Of a DNA stretch of 64,000 nucleotides, positions 25,544-34,563 are shown piece after piece. The notes beneath the pieces were generated by a model. It ran no database searches, was not told where the DNA came from, and saw nothing but the letters and a program-made list of their open reading frames with translations. Within the stretch, counting starts at the first letter, position 1; every line of letters begins with the position of its first letter. Source of the stretch: Streptosporangiaceae bacterium. GTDB taxonomy: Bacteria; Actinomycetota; Actinomycetes; Streptosporangiales; Streptosporangiaceae. A program made the position numbers and the translations under genes. The DNA is taken from the NCBI GenBank assembly GCA_025964695.1, contig JAOPYK010000170.1, positions 1-64,000 of the forward strand, read 5' to 3'.

Positions 25544-26283
25544 TCAGTCGTCGGAGCGTGCGATCTCGACGTTCTCGAGGATGCCGAGCGCGTCGGGAAC
25601 GAGGACGGCCGCGGAGTAATAGACGCTGACGAGGTAGGACATGACGGCCTTCTCGTTGGTGCCATGAATCGCACCGAGAGACTGGGCTGGTATTCGTCGG
25701 GGATGCCGGTCTGGTGGAGGCCGACGACGCCCTGGTCCTCTTCCCCGGTGCGCATGACCAGGATGGAACTGGTGGCGGACTTGGTAATAGGGATCTTGTT
25801 GCAGGGAAAGATGGGCGCCCCGCGCCACGAAGGCACCATGCTGTCGTGGATCTCCACACTCTGGGGGTACAGACCCCGCCGGCCGCATTTCCGCCCGGAC
25901 GCCGCGATCGTTCGGGGTGGGCGAGGAAGAAACGCGAGTTACGCCGCCGGGAGAGCAGTTCGTCCAGGTCATCGGGGGTGGGCGGGCCGGTCCGGGTGTG
26001 GATGCGCTGTTTGAGCTCCACGTTGTGCAGCAGCCCGAATTCGGGATTGTTGATGAGCTCGTGTTCCTGGCGTTCCCGCAATGCCTCGATGGTCAGCCGG
26101 AGTTGCTGTTCGGTCTGATTCATCGGCTGGTTTTACAGATCCGCCACTCGGGTGTGCACCTGCAGCACGGTCTGGGCGACGCTCGGTCGTCGCGAGATTG
26201 CGCGCCGCCTGGGTGCCCAGGCTCAACTGCGGTTGACCACCCTCAACACCAGAACCCGACTCCGTCACGAACCGCACCACCAT
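25544..26283 (-). pseudogene. Family 2B encapsulin shell protein gene, multiply disrupted
   Basis: The homology runs leftward in pieces. SLGTQAARNLATT (N-terminal block) is followed directly, in another frame, by SVAQTVLQVHTRVADL. The cyclic-nucleotide-binding domain and flanks, about 250 residues in intact relatives, are deleted. A TAA stop at 26135-26133 stands where relatives have Tyr. [17 protein letters not shown] through SRFFLAHP reads open. One base is then lost at the C run complementary to 25914-25917, and the frame continues from IAASGRKC to LSVRFM. Another base is lost near 25662 before [20 protein letters not shown] and the natural end at 25544. The single-base losses might be sequencing errors; the deletion and stop are harder to explain that way. 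Family recall is from memory of conserved blocks. Confidence 0.78.
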
Positions 26284-27056
26284 TCCGTTTCCGAACCAAC
26301 AGGGAACTGTCGAGTGCTTCTATCGAAGAATGGCGCCCACTGGAAGTGATTGGCGATATGTGCCCTGCCAGTAATATGCGATCTTCGATGCCACTCACGC
26401 TAACCTCCAAATATCCTTGATCGCAATGACTGGGAGCGATCGAGTTGAAACTCTCGGTAGGCATAAATGGGACATACGGCCCCTTGTTTCGCATTCAACA
26501 GGTCGACGAATTGCGCGGTGTCGAGGTACTTTCCGACGCGCGTCGACCGGCCCTGCCTTTACAGGCGGACTTGTCGGTCAGAAAGGTAGGAAGAGCTGGG
26601 CCGAGGCGGACGCCATATTACGAACCTCGGCAGGGGCGGCCGGTCCCGCAGTGGCCGGCCGGCCGCCCACCGGGCGAGCCGGGGTCAGCCCTGGGCGCCG
26701 CCGACGGCCGCGGGCAGGCTGCGCTCCAGGGGCACCCGAACCACGGTCCGAGCCGTCCGGTCTCCGTCGACGGATGCCGCACCGGGACCGCGGTCAAGAG
26801 CGGTCGGATCAAGGCGGCCTCCCAGCAGTATCGGCTGAGAAATCGCCCACAGGGCGTGGACGCGGTGGCCGGATACGCGCAGGGTGGTGTCAAGGCGCCG
26901 GACTACACCCGACACCCCCATCCACCCTCATCAGCGACAAGCCGGTCCCCGGCGCCGGCCAGGATACCGGCTTCGGTCTCGCCGGCCGCCCGGGCTCTGC
27001 CCCCCACCGGGCCAGGCCTCCTCGACCAGCCAGCCCTTCGGAGGTGTTCCACACGA
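26284..27056. other. Stretch without a supportable gene
   Basis: No frame here has a ribosome site and recognisable protein. Bases 26250-26500 are clearly less GC-rich than the surroundings. A leftward frame at 26685-26921 (ends SLPAAVGGAQG) is open but matches no family I know. Given the wrecked genes on both sides this looks like decayed DNA. The right end carries the promoter region, if any, for the truncated permease and ATPase at 27057-28158. Confidence 0.5.
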
Positions 27057-27313
27057 TGACCACCCCGCTGACCACCGCGACGGCGCCCGTCCCCGCGCCA
27101 CCGTATGCCCGGCCGTCGCCCGTCTGGCGGAACGCGGTCAGCGGCTCCGCGCTCGGACCGCTCGCCGCCCCGCTCCTCGCCTGCGTCTTCTGCACCCTGC
27201 GCACCGACACCTTCCTCATAGGGCCGAGCTCCAGCCACCAGGTCCTGATCATCAGGATCCTGGTCATTCTGGCCGTCACCATCGACCTGATCTCGCGCCG
27301 GAGGGCCTCATGA
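27057..27313 (+). pseudogene. Collapsed sugar ABC permease, 85 codons
   Basis: The frame starts MTTPLTTATAPVPAPP and gives one N-terminal-type helix (SALGPLAAPLLACVFCTLRTDTFL). It then jumps to the final helix and basic tail seen in RbsC-type permeases (HQVLIIRILVILAVTIDLIS, then RRRAS). Normal length is about 340 residues; compare 8092-9138. About 250 central residues, including the GGIDLSVG-type loop, are missing while the frame is kept. Its TGA overlaps the ATG of the intact ATPase (ATGA). It could be a neutral in-frame deletion maintained only for coupling, or a new short membrane protein. Confidence 0.65.
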
Positions 27314-28158
27314 CCGCTGTTCTGTCCGCCCGCGGGCTCGTCAAGCGCTACGGCCAGGTGACCGCTCTGGACGGCGCGGACTTCGACCTGCTGCCCGGCG
27401 AGGTGCTCGCGGTCATCGGCGACAACGGGGCCGGGAAGTCGAGCCTGATCAAGGCGCTGGCCGGCGCGCTACAGCCGGACCAGGGCGAGATCCGCCTGGA
27501 CGGTGAGGTGGTGCACTTCCGCAGCCCGATCGACGCCCGCCGCAAGGGCATCGAGACGGTCTACCAGGACCTCGCCGTGGCGCCCGCCCTCGACATCGCG
27601 GGAAACCTTTTCCTCGGCCGCGAACTGCGCCGTCCGGGCGTCCTCGGGCACGTGTTCCGGCTTCTCGACAAACCACGGATGCGCGCCGAGGCCGCCCGCC
27701 ACATGGACGAGCTCAAGATCGGCCTGCGTTCGCTCACCCAGCGCGTGGAGACTCTGTCCGGCGGCCAGCGGCAGGGCGTCGCGGTGGCCCGCGCCGCGGC
27801 CTGGGCCCAGCACGTCGTCATCATGGACGAGCCCACCGCCGCGCTCGGGGTCAAGGAGTCCGGGCAGGTCCTGGACCTCATCCGCAGGGTCCGCGACCGT
27901 GGCCTGCCGGTAGTGCTGATCAGCCATAACATGCCGCAGGTGTTCGAGATCGCGGACCGTATCCACGTCCAGCGGCTCGGCAGGCGCGCCGCGGTCGTCG
28001 ATCCGGCCGACTACTCCATGTCCGATGTCGTCGCCATCATGACCGGGGCCATCCGCGTCGAGGACGAACGGGCCGTCGTCGTCGACTCCGGGGCGGCCGC
28101 GGCGGCGGGTGTGACCGAGGACCGGGACCACCCGCCGAGCCGCGGGCGGAGCGCCTGA
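27310..28158 (+). CDS. Sugar ABC transporter ATP-binding protein (orphan)
   Basis: The 282-residue single-domain ABC ATPase resembles the one at 9150-10010. Walker [10 protein letters not shown] lies near 37-45, VYQDLAVAP is the Q-loop, LSGGQRQGVAVARA near 150 the signature, [12 protein letters not shown] the Walker B region and LISHNMPQVFE the switch His. All catalytic residues are present. The ATG overlaps the stop of the collapsed permease. With no intact permease or binding protein beside it, it either serves a distant transporter or is a survivor of a decayed operon. An 8-bp hairpin overlaps the stop codon. Confidence 0.9.
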   Translation: MTAVLSARGLVKRYGQVTALDGADFDLLPGEVLAVIGDNGAGKSSLIKALAGALQPDQGEIRLDGEVVHFRSPIDARRKGIETVYQDLAVAPALDIAGNLFLGRELRRPGVLGHVFRLLDKPRMRAEAARHMDELKIGLRSLTQRVETLSGGQRQGVAVARAAAWAQHVVIMDEPTAALGVKESGQVLDLIRRVRDRGLPVVLISHNMPQVFEIADRIHVQRLGRRAAVVDPADYSMSDVVAIMTGAIRVEDERAVVVDSGAAAAAGVTEDRDHPPSRGRSA

Positions 28159-28179
28159 ACGGCGACGGCCGGTCGCCGT
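28159..28179 (+). terminator. Short GC-rich hairpin after the orphan ATPase
   Basis: The arms at 28159-28166 (ACGGCGAC) and 28172-28179 pair perfectly over 8 bases around a 5-base loop. The 5' arm begins at the last base of the TGA. It may terminate the ATPase transcript. Confidence 0.5.
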
Positions 28180-28278
28180 CCACCTGAGACGGGCGGGCGC
28201 GCGGCGGTCAGGGGAGTCCCCGCGCACCGCCGGGACCACGACCCGCCCGGAGGGTGAACGCGCCGGGCCGTGCCCTGG

Positions 28279-29976
28279 TCATGGGCGGAAGTCCTCCTCG
28301 CGGTACTCACCCGGCGGACGGGCGCCGGCGTCCGGATGCTTGCCGTGCTCGCTCGCCCGCAGCTCGACCCGGCGGATCTTGCCGGAGATGGTCTTGGGCA
28401 ACTCGGTGAACTCCAGCCTCCGGACCCGTTTGTAGGGGGCGAGCTGGGCACGGGTGTGGGCGAAGATCGCCTCCGCGGTCTCCGGGCCCGCGGGCCAGCC
28501 GGGGGCGAGGACGACGTAGGCCTTGGGCACGGTCAGCCGTACCGGATCGGGGGAGGGCACGACGGCGGCCTCCGCCACCGCCTCATGCTCGATCAGCACG
28601 CTCTCCAGCTCGAACGGCGAGATGCGGTAGTCGGAGGACTTGAACACGTCGTCGGTCCGGCCGACGTAGGTGATGTAGCCGTCGGCGTCTCGTGACCCGA
28701 TGTCGCCCGTGTGGTAGTAGCCGGACGCCATCGCGGCGGAGTCCCGATCCGGGTCGCCGTGGTAACCGGTCATGAGGCCGAGCGGCCGGGCCGCGAGATC
28801 CAGGCAGATCTCGCCCTCGTCGGCGGGACGCCCGGTCGCCGGGTCGACCAGGGTGATGGCGTACCCGGGGACGGGCCGGCCCATCGAGCCGGGCCTGACC
28901 GGCTGGCCGGGGGTGTTGGCGATCTGGACGGTGGTCTCGGTCTGTCCGAAACCATCCCGGATGGTGACCCCCCACGCCTTGCGAACCTGTTCGATCACCT
29001 CGGGGTTGAGGGGTTCGCCGGCACCGACCACCTCCCGGGGCGGAGTGCGCAGCCGCGTCAGGTCGGCCTGGATGAGCATCCGCCACACCGTCGGCGGCGC
29101 GCAGAAGCTCGTGACGCCGCAGCGGTCCATCTCGCTCATCAGCCGCTCGGGGTCGAACCGCGTGTAATTGACGATGAACACGCACGCCTCGGCGTTCCAC
29201 GGTGCGAAGACGTTGCTCCAGGCGTGCTTGGCCCAGCCGGGGGAGGAGATGTTGAGATGCACGTCTCCCGGCCGCAGGCCGATCCAGTACATCGTCGACA
29301 GATGCCCGGCCGGGTAGGAGGCGTGGGTGTGCTCGACCAGCTTGGGCTGCGCGGTGGTCCCGGAGGTGAAGTAGAGCAGCAGCGTGTCGCCGGCTTTGGT
29401 CGGACCGTCCGGCGTGAACGCGGGGCGGGCCTGGTACGCGCCGGCGTAGTCCAGCCAGCCGTCGGCCGGTTCACCCACCGCGATCCGGGTGTAGTCGCCG
29501 GTGACCCCGGCGAACTTCGCGGTGTCGTCGGACCGTGCCACCACATGGCGCGCGGCGCCGCGATCGAGCCGGTCGCGCAGGTCCGCCGCCCCGAGCAGTG
29601 GTGTGGCAGGGATGATCACGGCGCCGAGTTTCATCGCCGCCAGGATCGTCTCCCACAGCTCCACCTGGTTGCCGAGCATCACGATCATCCGATCGCCGCG
29701 GCGCACGCCCTGGGAGCGCAGCCAGTTCGCCACCTGCCCGGACCGCCGCGACAGCTCGGCGAAGGACAGGCGGGTCTCCGCCCCGCTCTCTTCGACGATC
29801 CACAGCGCCGGGGAGTCGTTGTCACGGGCGATCTCGTCGAACCAGTCCAGCGCCCAGTTGAACTCGCCGAGGGCCGGCCAGCGGAACCCCTCGTACGCCG
29901 CCGCGTAGTCCGCGCGTCGCGCCAGCAGGAAGTCGCGAGCCGCGCGGAACGAGGTCGCGCTGCCGGTGTCGGCCAT
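28279..29976 (-). CDS. AMP-dependent acyl-CoA synthetase
   Basis: This 565-residue ANL-superfamily ligase activates a carboxylic acid as acyl-AMP and then acyl-CoA. The AMP-binding P-loop YFTSGTTAQPK lies near 200-210, GFGQTETT near 340, and TGDIGSRDADGYITYVGR near 420 (hinge and ribose Asp). PKTISGKIRR near 530 holds the catalytic Lys. The composition resembles the medium-chain/acetyl-CoA synthetase (ACSM) branch. The start is ATG 29976, behind GAGGAGGAGC; the upstream frame to 30108 has no ribosome site. It is a single gene facing the convergent ABC ATPase. Substrate length cannot be fixed. Confidence 0.9.
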   Translation of the reverse strand: MADTGSATSFRAARDFLLARRADYAAAYEGFRWPALGEFNWALDWFDEIARDNDSPALWIVEESGAETRLSFAELSRRSGQVANWLRSQGVRRGDRMIVMLGNQVELWETILAAMKLGAVIIPATPLLGAADLRDRLDRGAARHVVARSDDTAKFAGVTGDYTRIAVGEPADGWLDYAGAYQARPAFTPDGPTKAGDTLLLYFTSGTTAQPKLVEHTHASYPAGHLSTMYWIGLRPGDVHLNISSPGWAKHAWSNVFAPWNAEACVFIVNYTRFDPERLMSEMDRCGVTSFCAPPTVWRMLIQADLTRLRTPPREVVGAGEPLNPEVIEQVRKAWGVTIRDGFGQTETTVQIANTPGQPVRPGSMGRPVPGYAITLVDPATGRPADEGEICLDLAARPLGLMTGYHGDPDRDSAAMASGYYHTGDIGSRDADGYITYVGRTDDVFKSSDYRISPFELESVLIEHEAVAEAAVVPSPDPVRLTVPKAYVVLAPGWPAGPETAEAIFAHTRAQLAPYKRVRRLEFTELPKTISGKIRRVELRASEHGKHPDAGARPPGEYREEDFRP

Positions 29977-30085
29977 TGCTCCTCCTCGAGCCCGCGGCGG
30001 CCACTCGGGGGGTGGTCCGTTCCGTGATGTGGCTCTTGTCACAGGAAGGGTAATACCGGGCGTCCGGCCGCCGCCACGATCCGTC

Positions 30086-30631
30086 CTAGGTGCGCGGCAC
30101 CGCGTCACCGCGGCCGGCCGTCATGAGGTAGAGCAGGCCGGCCATGGTGGAGGACGAGACGATCTCGCCCCGCGCGATCAGATCGGGAGCCGAGGCCAGG
30201 GGGACCCATTCGACGCGCTCGGCCTCCACGTCGGTGGGCGCTCCGACGTGCACTGCGCCGTCGGCCCGGAAAATGTGATGAACGCCATCGGTGAGGCCCG
30301 GCGACGGGCGGACGTCGACCAGGTGGGTCAGCGGGCCCGGGCGCCAGCCGGTCTCTTCGAGGACCTCACGTGCGGCGGCGTCCGCAGGCTCCTCACCTGC
30401 TTCGACGCGGCCACCGGGGAGCTCCCAGCCCCAGGCGTCGGGGATGAACCGGTGCCGCCAGATCAGCAGTACCCGCCCCCGGTCGTCGACCGCCAGCGCG
30501 CCCGCCGCGGGCCGGATCCGGACGAGGTGATGGTCGAACCTCCGCCCGTCCGGCAACTCGACGTCGGCCAGGTGCACGTCCAGCCAGGGGCTGTTGTACA
30601 CAGCCGTTTCTCCATGGAGCGTCCATCGCAT
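30086..30631 (-). CDS. Nudix hydrolase (ADP-ribose pyrophosphatase-like)
   Basis: The 181-residue protein contains a perfect Nudix box, GX5EX7REUXEEXGU, starting [10 protein letters not shown] near residue 73 and ending REVLEETGW near 95. It sits in the usual beta strands ([15 protein letters not shown] before, [17 protein letters not shown] after). A Pro/Gly-containing loop PSPGLTD about 16 residues after the box fits ADP-ribose or nucleotide-sugar pyrophosphatases. It is divergent from the CDP-alcohol transferase gene. It probably hydrolyses a nucleoside diphosphate derivative in the cytoplasm. Confidence 0.9.
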   Translation of the reverse strand: MRWTLHGETAVYNSPWLDVHLADVELPDGRRFDHHLVRIRPAAGALAVDDRGRVLLIWRHRFIPDAWGWELPGGRVEAGEEPADAAAREVLEETGWRPGPLTHLVDVRPSPGLTDGVHHIFRADGAVHVGAPTDVEAERVEWVPLASAPDLIARGEIVSSSTMAGLLYLMTAGRGDAVPRT

Positions 30632-30744
30632 GTCGCGTCCCTCTCCGTATATCCCTACCGGGGACGCTATCGAGAGACGTCATCTCCTGACAGGTAGGGT
30701 CAGAACGTCGTTGCAGGGCCACACGTCCGGAGGTGAGCGCGATC

Positions 30745-31356
30745 GTGAGCACCCAGAGCCCGTCCAGCGACCGGATCTGGACGGTGCCCAACGCGCTCAG
30801 CCTCGCCCGCCTGCTCGGTGTTCCGTTGTTCCTCTGGCTGATCCTGATCGGCCAGGACTGGTGGGCGCTGGGCGTCCTGGTGCTCGCCGGAACGACCGAC
30901 TGGCTGGACGGCAAGCTCGCCCGGATGCTCGACCAGACCAGCAGGCTGGGCACGGTGCTGGACCCCATGGCCGACCGGCTTTACATCTTCGCGACACTGG
31001 TGGGCCTGACGATCCGGGGTGTCGTCCCGGTCTGGCTGGCGGCAGTGCTGGTGCTCCGCGAGGTGCTGCTCGCGCTGACGATCCCCGTGCTCAGCCGGCA
31101 CGGCTACGGCTTCCTGCAGGTGAGCTTCGCGGGCAAGGCGGCGACCGCGAACCTGCTCTACGCCTTCCCGCTGCTGCTCCTCGGCGACCACACCGGGACC
31201 TACGCCGAGGTGGCCAAGGTCATCGGTTGGGCCTTCGTCATCTGGGGAACGGCCCTGTACTGGTGGGCTCTGGTCCTCTACGTCGTCCAGGTGCGGCAGC
31301 TCGTGCTGGCCGACCGTACCGGCGCGAACCCCCGGCTCTCGATCGGCGATCCCTGA
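30745..31356 (+). CDS. CDP-alcohol phosphatidyltransferase (PgsA2-like)
   Basis: This 203-residue membrane enzyme joins CDP-diacylglycerol to an alcohol in phospholipid synthesis. The catalytic motif D-G-x2-A-R-x8-G-x3-D-x3-D is complete in DGKLARMLDQTSRLGTVLDP followed by MADRLY, with TDWL before it. Four to six membrane segments follow. I use GTG 30745, which has GGAGGTGA eight bases upstream; GTG 30733 lies inside that site. It opens a block of genes in the order seen around M. tuberculosis Rv1822 (pgsA2). Its alcohol may be glycerol phosphate or inositol phosphate; motif alone does not decide. Confidence 0.9.
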   Translation: MSTQSPSSDRIWTVPNALSLARLLGVPLFLWLILIGQDWWALGVLVLAGTTDWLDGKLARMLDQTSRLGTVLDPMADRLYIFATLVGLTIRGVVPVWLAAVLVLREVLLALTIPVLSRHGYGFLQVSFAGKAATANLLYAFPLLLLGDHTGTYAEVAKVIGWAFVIWGTALYWWALVLYVVQVRQLVLADRTGANPRLSIGDP

Positions 31357-31443
31357 CCGACCCAGGACCGGCCTTCAGGGGCGCCGGAGGGCACCACTCC
31401 GCGCCGACTGACGGCCGGCAACGAAAGGAGCGACGCCAACACC

Positions 31444-33942
31444 ATGAAGGCCGTTGTCATGGCGGGCGGTGAGGGCACCCGGCTGCGGCCGATGACCGCC
31501 AACCAGCCCAAGCCGCTACTTCCGGTCATCAACCGGCCGATCATGGAGCATGTGCTGCGCTTGCTGAAGCGGCACGGCTTCGACGAGACGGTCGTCACCG
31601 TCCAGTTCCTGGCCGCACTGATCCGCAACTACTTCGGCGACGGCGAAGAGCTCGGCATGACGCTGAGCTACGCCACCGAGGAGATGCCGCTGGGTACCGC
31701 GGGCAGCGTAAAGAACGCGCAGGAGGCCTTGCACGACGACCGCTTCCTGGTGATCTCGGGCGACGCGCTCACCGACATCGACCTCACCGACATGGTGCGC
31801 TTCCACAAGAAGAACGGCGCCCTGGTGACCATCGGCCTCAAGCGGGTGCCCAACCCCCTCGAGTTCGGGATCATCATCGCCGACGACGATGGCCGGATCC
31901 AGCGGTTCCTGGAGAAGCCCACCTGGGGCCAGGTCTTCTCCGACACGGTGAACACCGGCATCTACGTGATGGAGCCGGAGGTGCTCGAGCGGGTCGCGGA
32001 GGGGGAGTCCGTCGACTGGTCCAGCGACGTGTTCCCCAAGCTCCTCGCCGAGGGCGCCCCGCTGTACGGCTACGTCGCCGACTGCTACTGGGAGGACGTC
32101 GGCACCCACGAGAGCTACCTCAAGGCCCAGGCCGACATGCTGTCCGGCAAGGTCGACATCGAGATCGACGGGTTCGAGGTCTCACCCGGGGTGTGGGTCG
32201 CCGAGGGCGCCGACGTCGACCCCGAGGCGGTGCTGAAGGGCCCGCTCTACATCGGCGACTACGCCAAGGTCGAGGCGGGCGCCGAACTGCGCGAGTACAC
32301 CGTGCTCGGCAGCAACGTCGTGGTCAAGGAGGGCGCTTTCCTGCACCGGGCGGTCGTGCACGACAACGTCTTCGTCGGCCCGTCCACGAACCTGCGCGGC
32401 TGCGTCATCGGTAAGAACACCGACGTGATGGCCGGCGCCCGCGTCGAGGAAGGCGCCATCGTCGGGGACGAGTGCGTCATCGAGCCCGAGGCGTACGTCT
32501 CGAACGGGGTGAAGGTCTATCCCTTCAAAACCATCGAGGCCGGCGCCGTCGTCAACACCAGCGTCATCTGGGAGTCCCGCGGCCAGCGCAGCCTGTTCGG
32601 CCCGCGCGGGGTCTCCGGCCTGATCAACGTCGAGATCACCCCCGAGCTGGCGGTCCGGCTGACCAGCGCGTACGCGACCACGCTGCGCAAGGGCGAGACC
32701 GTGGTGACGGCACGGGACGCCTCGCGCGCGGCGCGCACGCTCAAGCGCGCCGTGGTCAGCGCGCTCACCGCCAGCGCCATCAACGCGGCCGACCTGGAAG
32801 CCTGCCCGCTGCCGGTCGCCCGGTTCGAGACGGCCCGGGAGGACTGCGCCGGCGGCATCGTCATCCGTACCACCCCGGGTGACCCGCAGGGGGTCGACAT
32901 CATGTTCCTGGACGCCAACGGCGGTGACCTGTCGCTGGCCGCGCAGCGCAAGCTGGAGCGGGTCTTCGGCCGGCAGGAGTACCGGCGGGCCTTCCCCGGC
33001 GAGATCGCCGAGCTCAGCTATCCGGCCCGCACCATCGAGACCTACACCCGCGACCTGCTGCGCCGGGTGGACATGTCAGGTGTCCGGGAGGCCGAACTCA
33101 AGATCGTTCTCGACTGCGCGGGCGGCACCGCGGCCCTGGTGCTGCCCACCCTGCTCGGCAAGGTCGGGGTGGACGTGCTGACCATGAACAACCGGCTGGA
33201 CGAGGCCAGCCCGACCGAGACGCTGGCCGAGCGGATGCGGGACCTGCAGCGCCTCGGTGAGCTGGTCTCCTCGGCGCGGGCGGCGTTCGGCGTGCGGTTC
33301 GACCCGGTGGGGGAGCGGATCTCCCTGGTCAACGAGAACGGCGAGCTCATCAGTGACGACCGGGCGCTGCTGGTGGTCCTGGACCTCGTCGCCGCGGAGC
33401 GGCGGGGCGGCCGGGTCGCACTGCCGGTCACCACCACCCGCGTGGCCGAGCAGGTGAGCCGGTTCCACGGCGTGGAGGTCGAGTGGACCTCCACCTCCCA
33501 GGACGTGCTCACCAATGCCGCCGGAGCACCGGACATCATCTTTGCCGCCGACGGCCGGGGCGGGTTCGTCCTGCCGGAGTTCAGCTCGACGGTGGACGGC
33601 ATCGCCGCCTTCATCCGCCTGCTCGGCCTGGTGGCCCGCACCCGGCTCACGCTGTCCCAGATCGACCAGCGCATCCCGGAGGCGCACCTGCTGAGACGGT
33701 CGGTGCCTACCCCCTGGGCGGCCAAGGGCAGTGTGATGCGGCACGTGGTGGAGGCCGCCGGTGAGCGCGTGATCGACACCACCGACGGTGTCCGGGTCGT
33801 GGAGGAGGACGGCAGGTGGGCGCTCGTGCTGCCCGACCCCTCCGAGGCCGTCACCCACCTGTGGGCCGAGGGCCCGGACGGTGACGCCGCCCAGGCGCTG
33901 CTGGAGGAATGGGCCGCGGTCGTCGAACGCGCCGGTTCCTGA
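31444..33942 (+). CDS. Nucleotidyltransferase / left-handed beta-helix / phosphomannomutase-like fusion
   Basis: The 832-residue protein starts with a sugar-1-phosphate nucleotidyltransferase domain (1-235; MAGGEGTRLRPMT, then QPKPLLPV, all intact). A hexapeptide-repeat left-handed helix (about 245-375) follows, then a phosphohexomutase-like region (about 385-830). The last region lacks the catalytic phosphoserine loop: relatives have TASHNP, here the matching stretch reads IRTTPGDPQG. The metal loop DGDxDR is replaced by FDPVGERI. It probably makes GDP-mannose or a related NDP-sugar, with the mutase part structural or regulatory. AAAGGAG lies 13 bases before the ATG. Confidence 0.87.
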   Translation: MKAVVMAGGEGTRLRPMTANQPKPLLPVINRPIMEHVLRLLKRHGFDETVVTVQFLAALIRNYFGDGEELGMTLSYATEEMPLGTAGSVKNAQEALHDDRFLVISGDALTDIDLTDMVRFHKKNGALVTIGLKRVPNPLEFGIIIADDDGRIQRFLEKPTWGQVFSDTVNTGIYVMEPEVLERVAEGESVDWSSDVFPKLLAEGAPLYGYVADCYWEDVGTHESYLKAQADMLSGKVDIEIDGFEVSPGVWVAEGADVDPEAVLKGPLYIGDYAKVEAGAELREYTVLGSNVVVKEGAFLHRAVVHDNVFVGPSTNLRGCVIGKNTDVMAGARVEEGAIVGDECVIEPEAYVSNGVKVYPFKTIEAGAVVNTSVIWESRGQRSLFGPRGVSGLINVEITPELAVRLTSAYATTLRKGETVVTARDASRAARTLKRAVVSALTASAINAADLEACPLPVARFETAREDCAGGIVIRTTPGDPQGVDIMFLDANGGDLSLAAQRKLERVFGRQEYRRAFPGEIAELSYPARTIETYTRDLLRRVDMSGVREAELKIVLDCAGGTAALVLPTLLGKVGVDVLTMNNRLDEASPTETLAERMRDLQRLGELVSSARAAFGVRFDPVGERISLVNENGELISDDRALLVVLDLVAAERRGGRVALPVTTTRVAEQVSRFHGVEVEWTSTSQDVLTNAAGAPDIIFAADGRGGFVLPEFSSTVDGIAAFIRLLGLVARTRLTLSQIDQRIPEAHLLRRSVPTPWAAKGSVMRHVVEAAGERVIDTTDGVRVVEEDGRWALVLPDPSEAVTHLWAEGPDGDAAQALLEEWAAVVERAGS

Positions 33943-33955
33943 CGGCGGCGCCGGA

Positions 33956-34393
33956 TCAGGCGCGCCGCAGCCGCAGGCTCGCCTCGGACCCGCCGGCCGA
34001 GGCGAGCACCGTGCGGAAGTCGCCCGGGGCCTCGGCCACCCAGTACGCGCCGCCGACGATCAGTGAGCCGACCTGCAGGCTGGCTCGCCGCCAGGCGCGG
34101 AAGGCGAACCGCACCTCGACCCTGGCGGCGGGGTCCTCCCACAGGTGCGGCGGGAGCTGTCCCCAGGCGACGGACCACGTCGCCGAACGACGGCCGCCGC
34201 GCAGCAGGTCGGTGACGAGCGGGGTCGCCACCGACACGTCGACGAGCCGGTCACCGGAACGGACCTCCAGGGCCGGCCGGCCGCCCGCGCCGCTCGCTCT
34301 GACCAGCCAGCCGCTGAGGGCGAGCCGCCGCGACGCCGTGTCGTGATCCAGGACGTCCGCCTCCTTGTCCGGCCCGCCGGGTGAGTCGTCCAC
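33956..34393 (-). CDS. Hypothetical protein, 145 residues
   Basis: No family is recognised. The protein starts GTG-GAC-GAC and has an acidic, charged N-terminus. A beta-rich middle (ALSGWLVRASG, EVRSGDRLVDVSVATPLV) and a basic C-terminus containing RFAFRAWRRASLQVGSL follow. No signal peptide or membrane segment is evident. It is convergent with the nucleotidyltransferase gene, 13 bp away, and divergent from the DUF881 gene at 34564. Codon use looks like that of its neighbours and the frame is fully open, which supports a real gene. Confidence 0.6.
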   Translation of the reverse strand: MDDSPGGPDKEADVLDHDTASRRLALSGWLVRASGAGGRPALEVRSGDRLVDVSVATPLVTDLLRGGRRSATWSVAWGQLPPHLWEDPAARVEVRFAFRAWRRASLQVGSLIVGGAYWVAEAPGDFRTVLASAGGSEASLRLRRA

Positions 34394-34563
34394 GAGCGTC
34401 CCCTTCCTGGAGTGACCCTCAGTTCAGCAGGGCCCTCTGCGGTGGGGCTGCAGGATCCCTGAAGGTCTCCTGTGAACGCCCCGCGTCCCGGCGTGCCCGG
34501 CGCGCCGGAGACACCCGGGCCGGTTGGGGTCGAAGTGGTCGCAGGACTTGCCAGAATGTCCCC

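Noticed and set aside
25544-26283. Encapsulin disruptions as pure sequencing error
   Set aside because: The two single-base losses, both at short homopolymer runs, could be errors. The large internal deletion and the Tyr-to-stop change at 26133-26135 would not be explained that way, so a pseudogene is favoured.
26417-27056. Plus-strand open frame leading into the permease stub
   Set aside because: Composition is unlike a protein family and it has no start signal. Only the segment from ATG 27057 resembles a permease.
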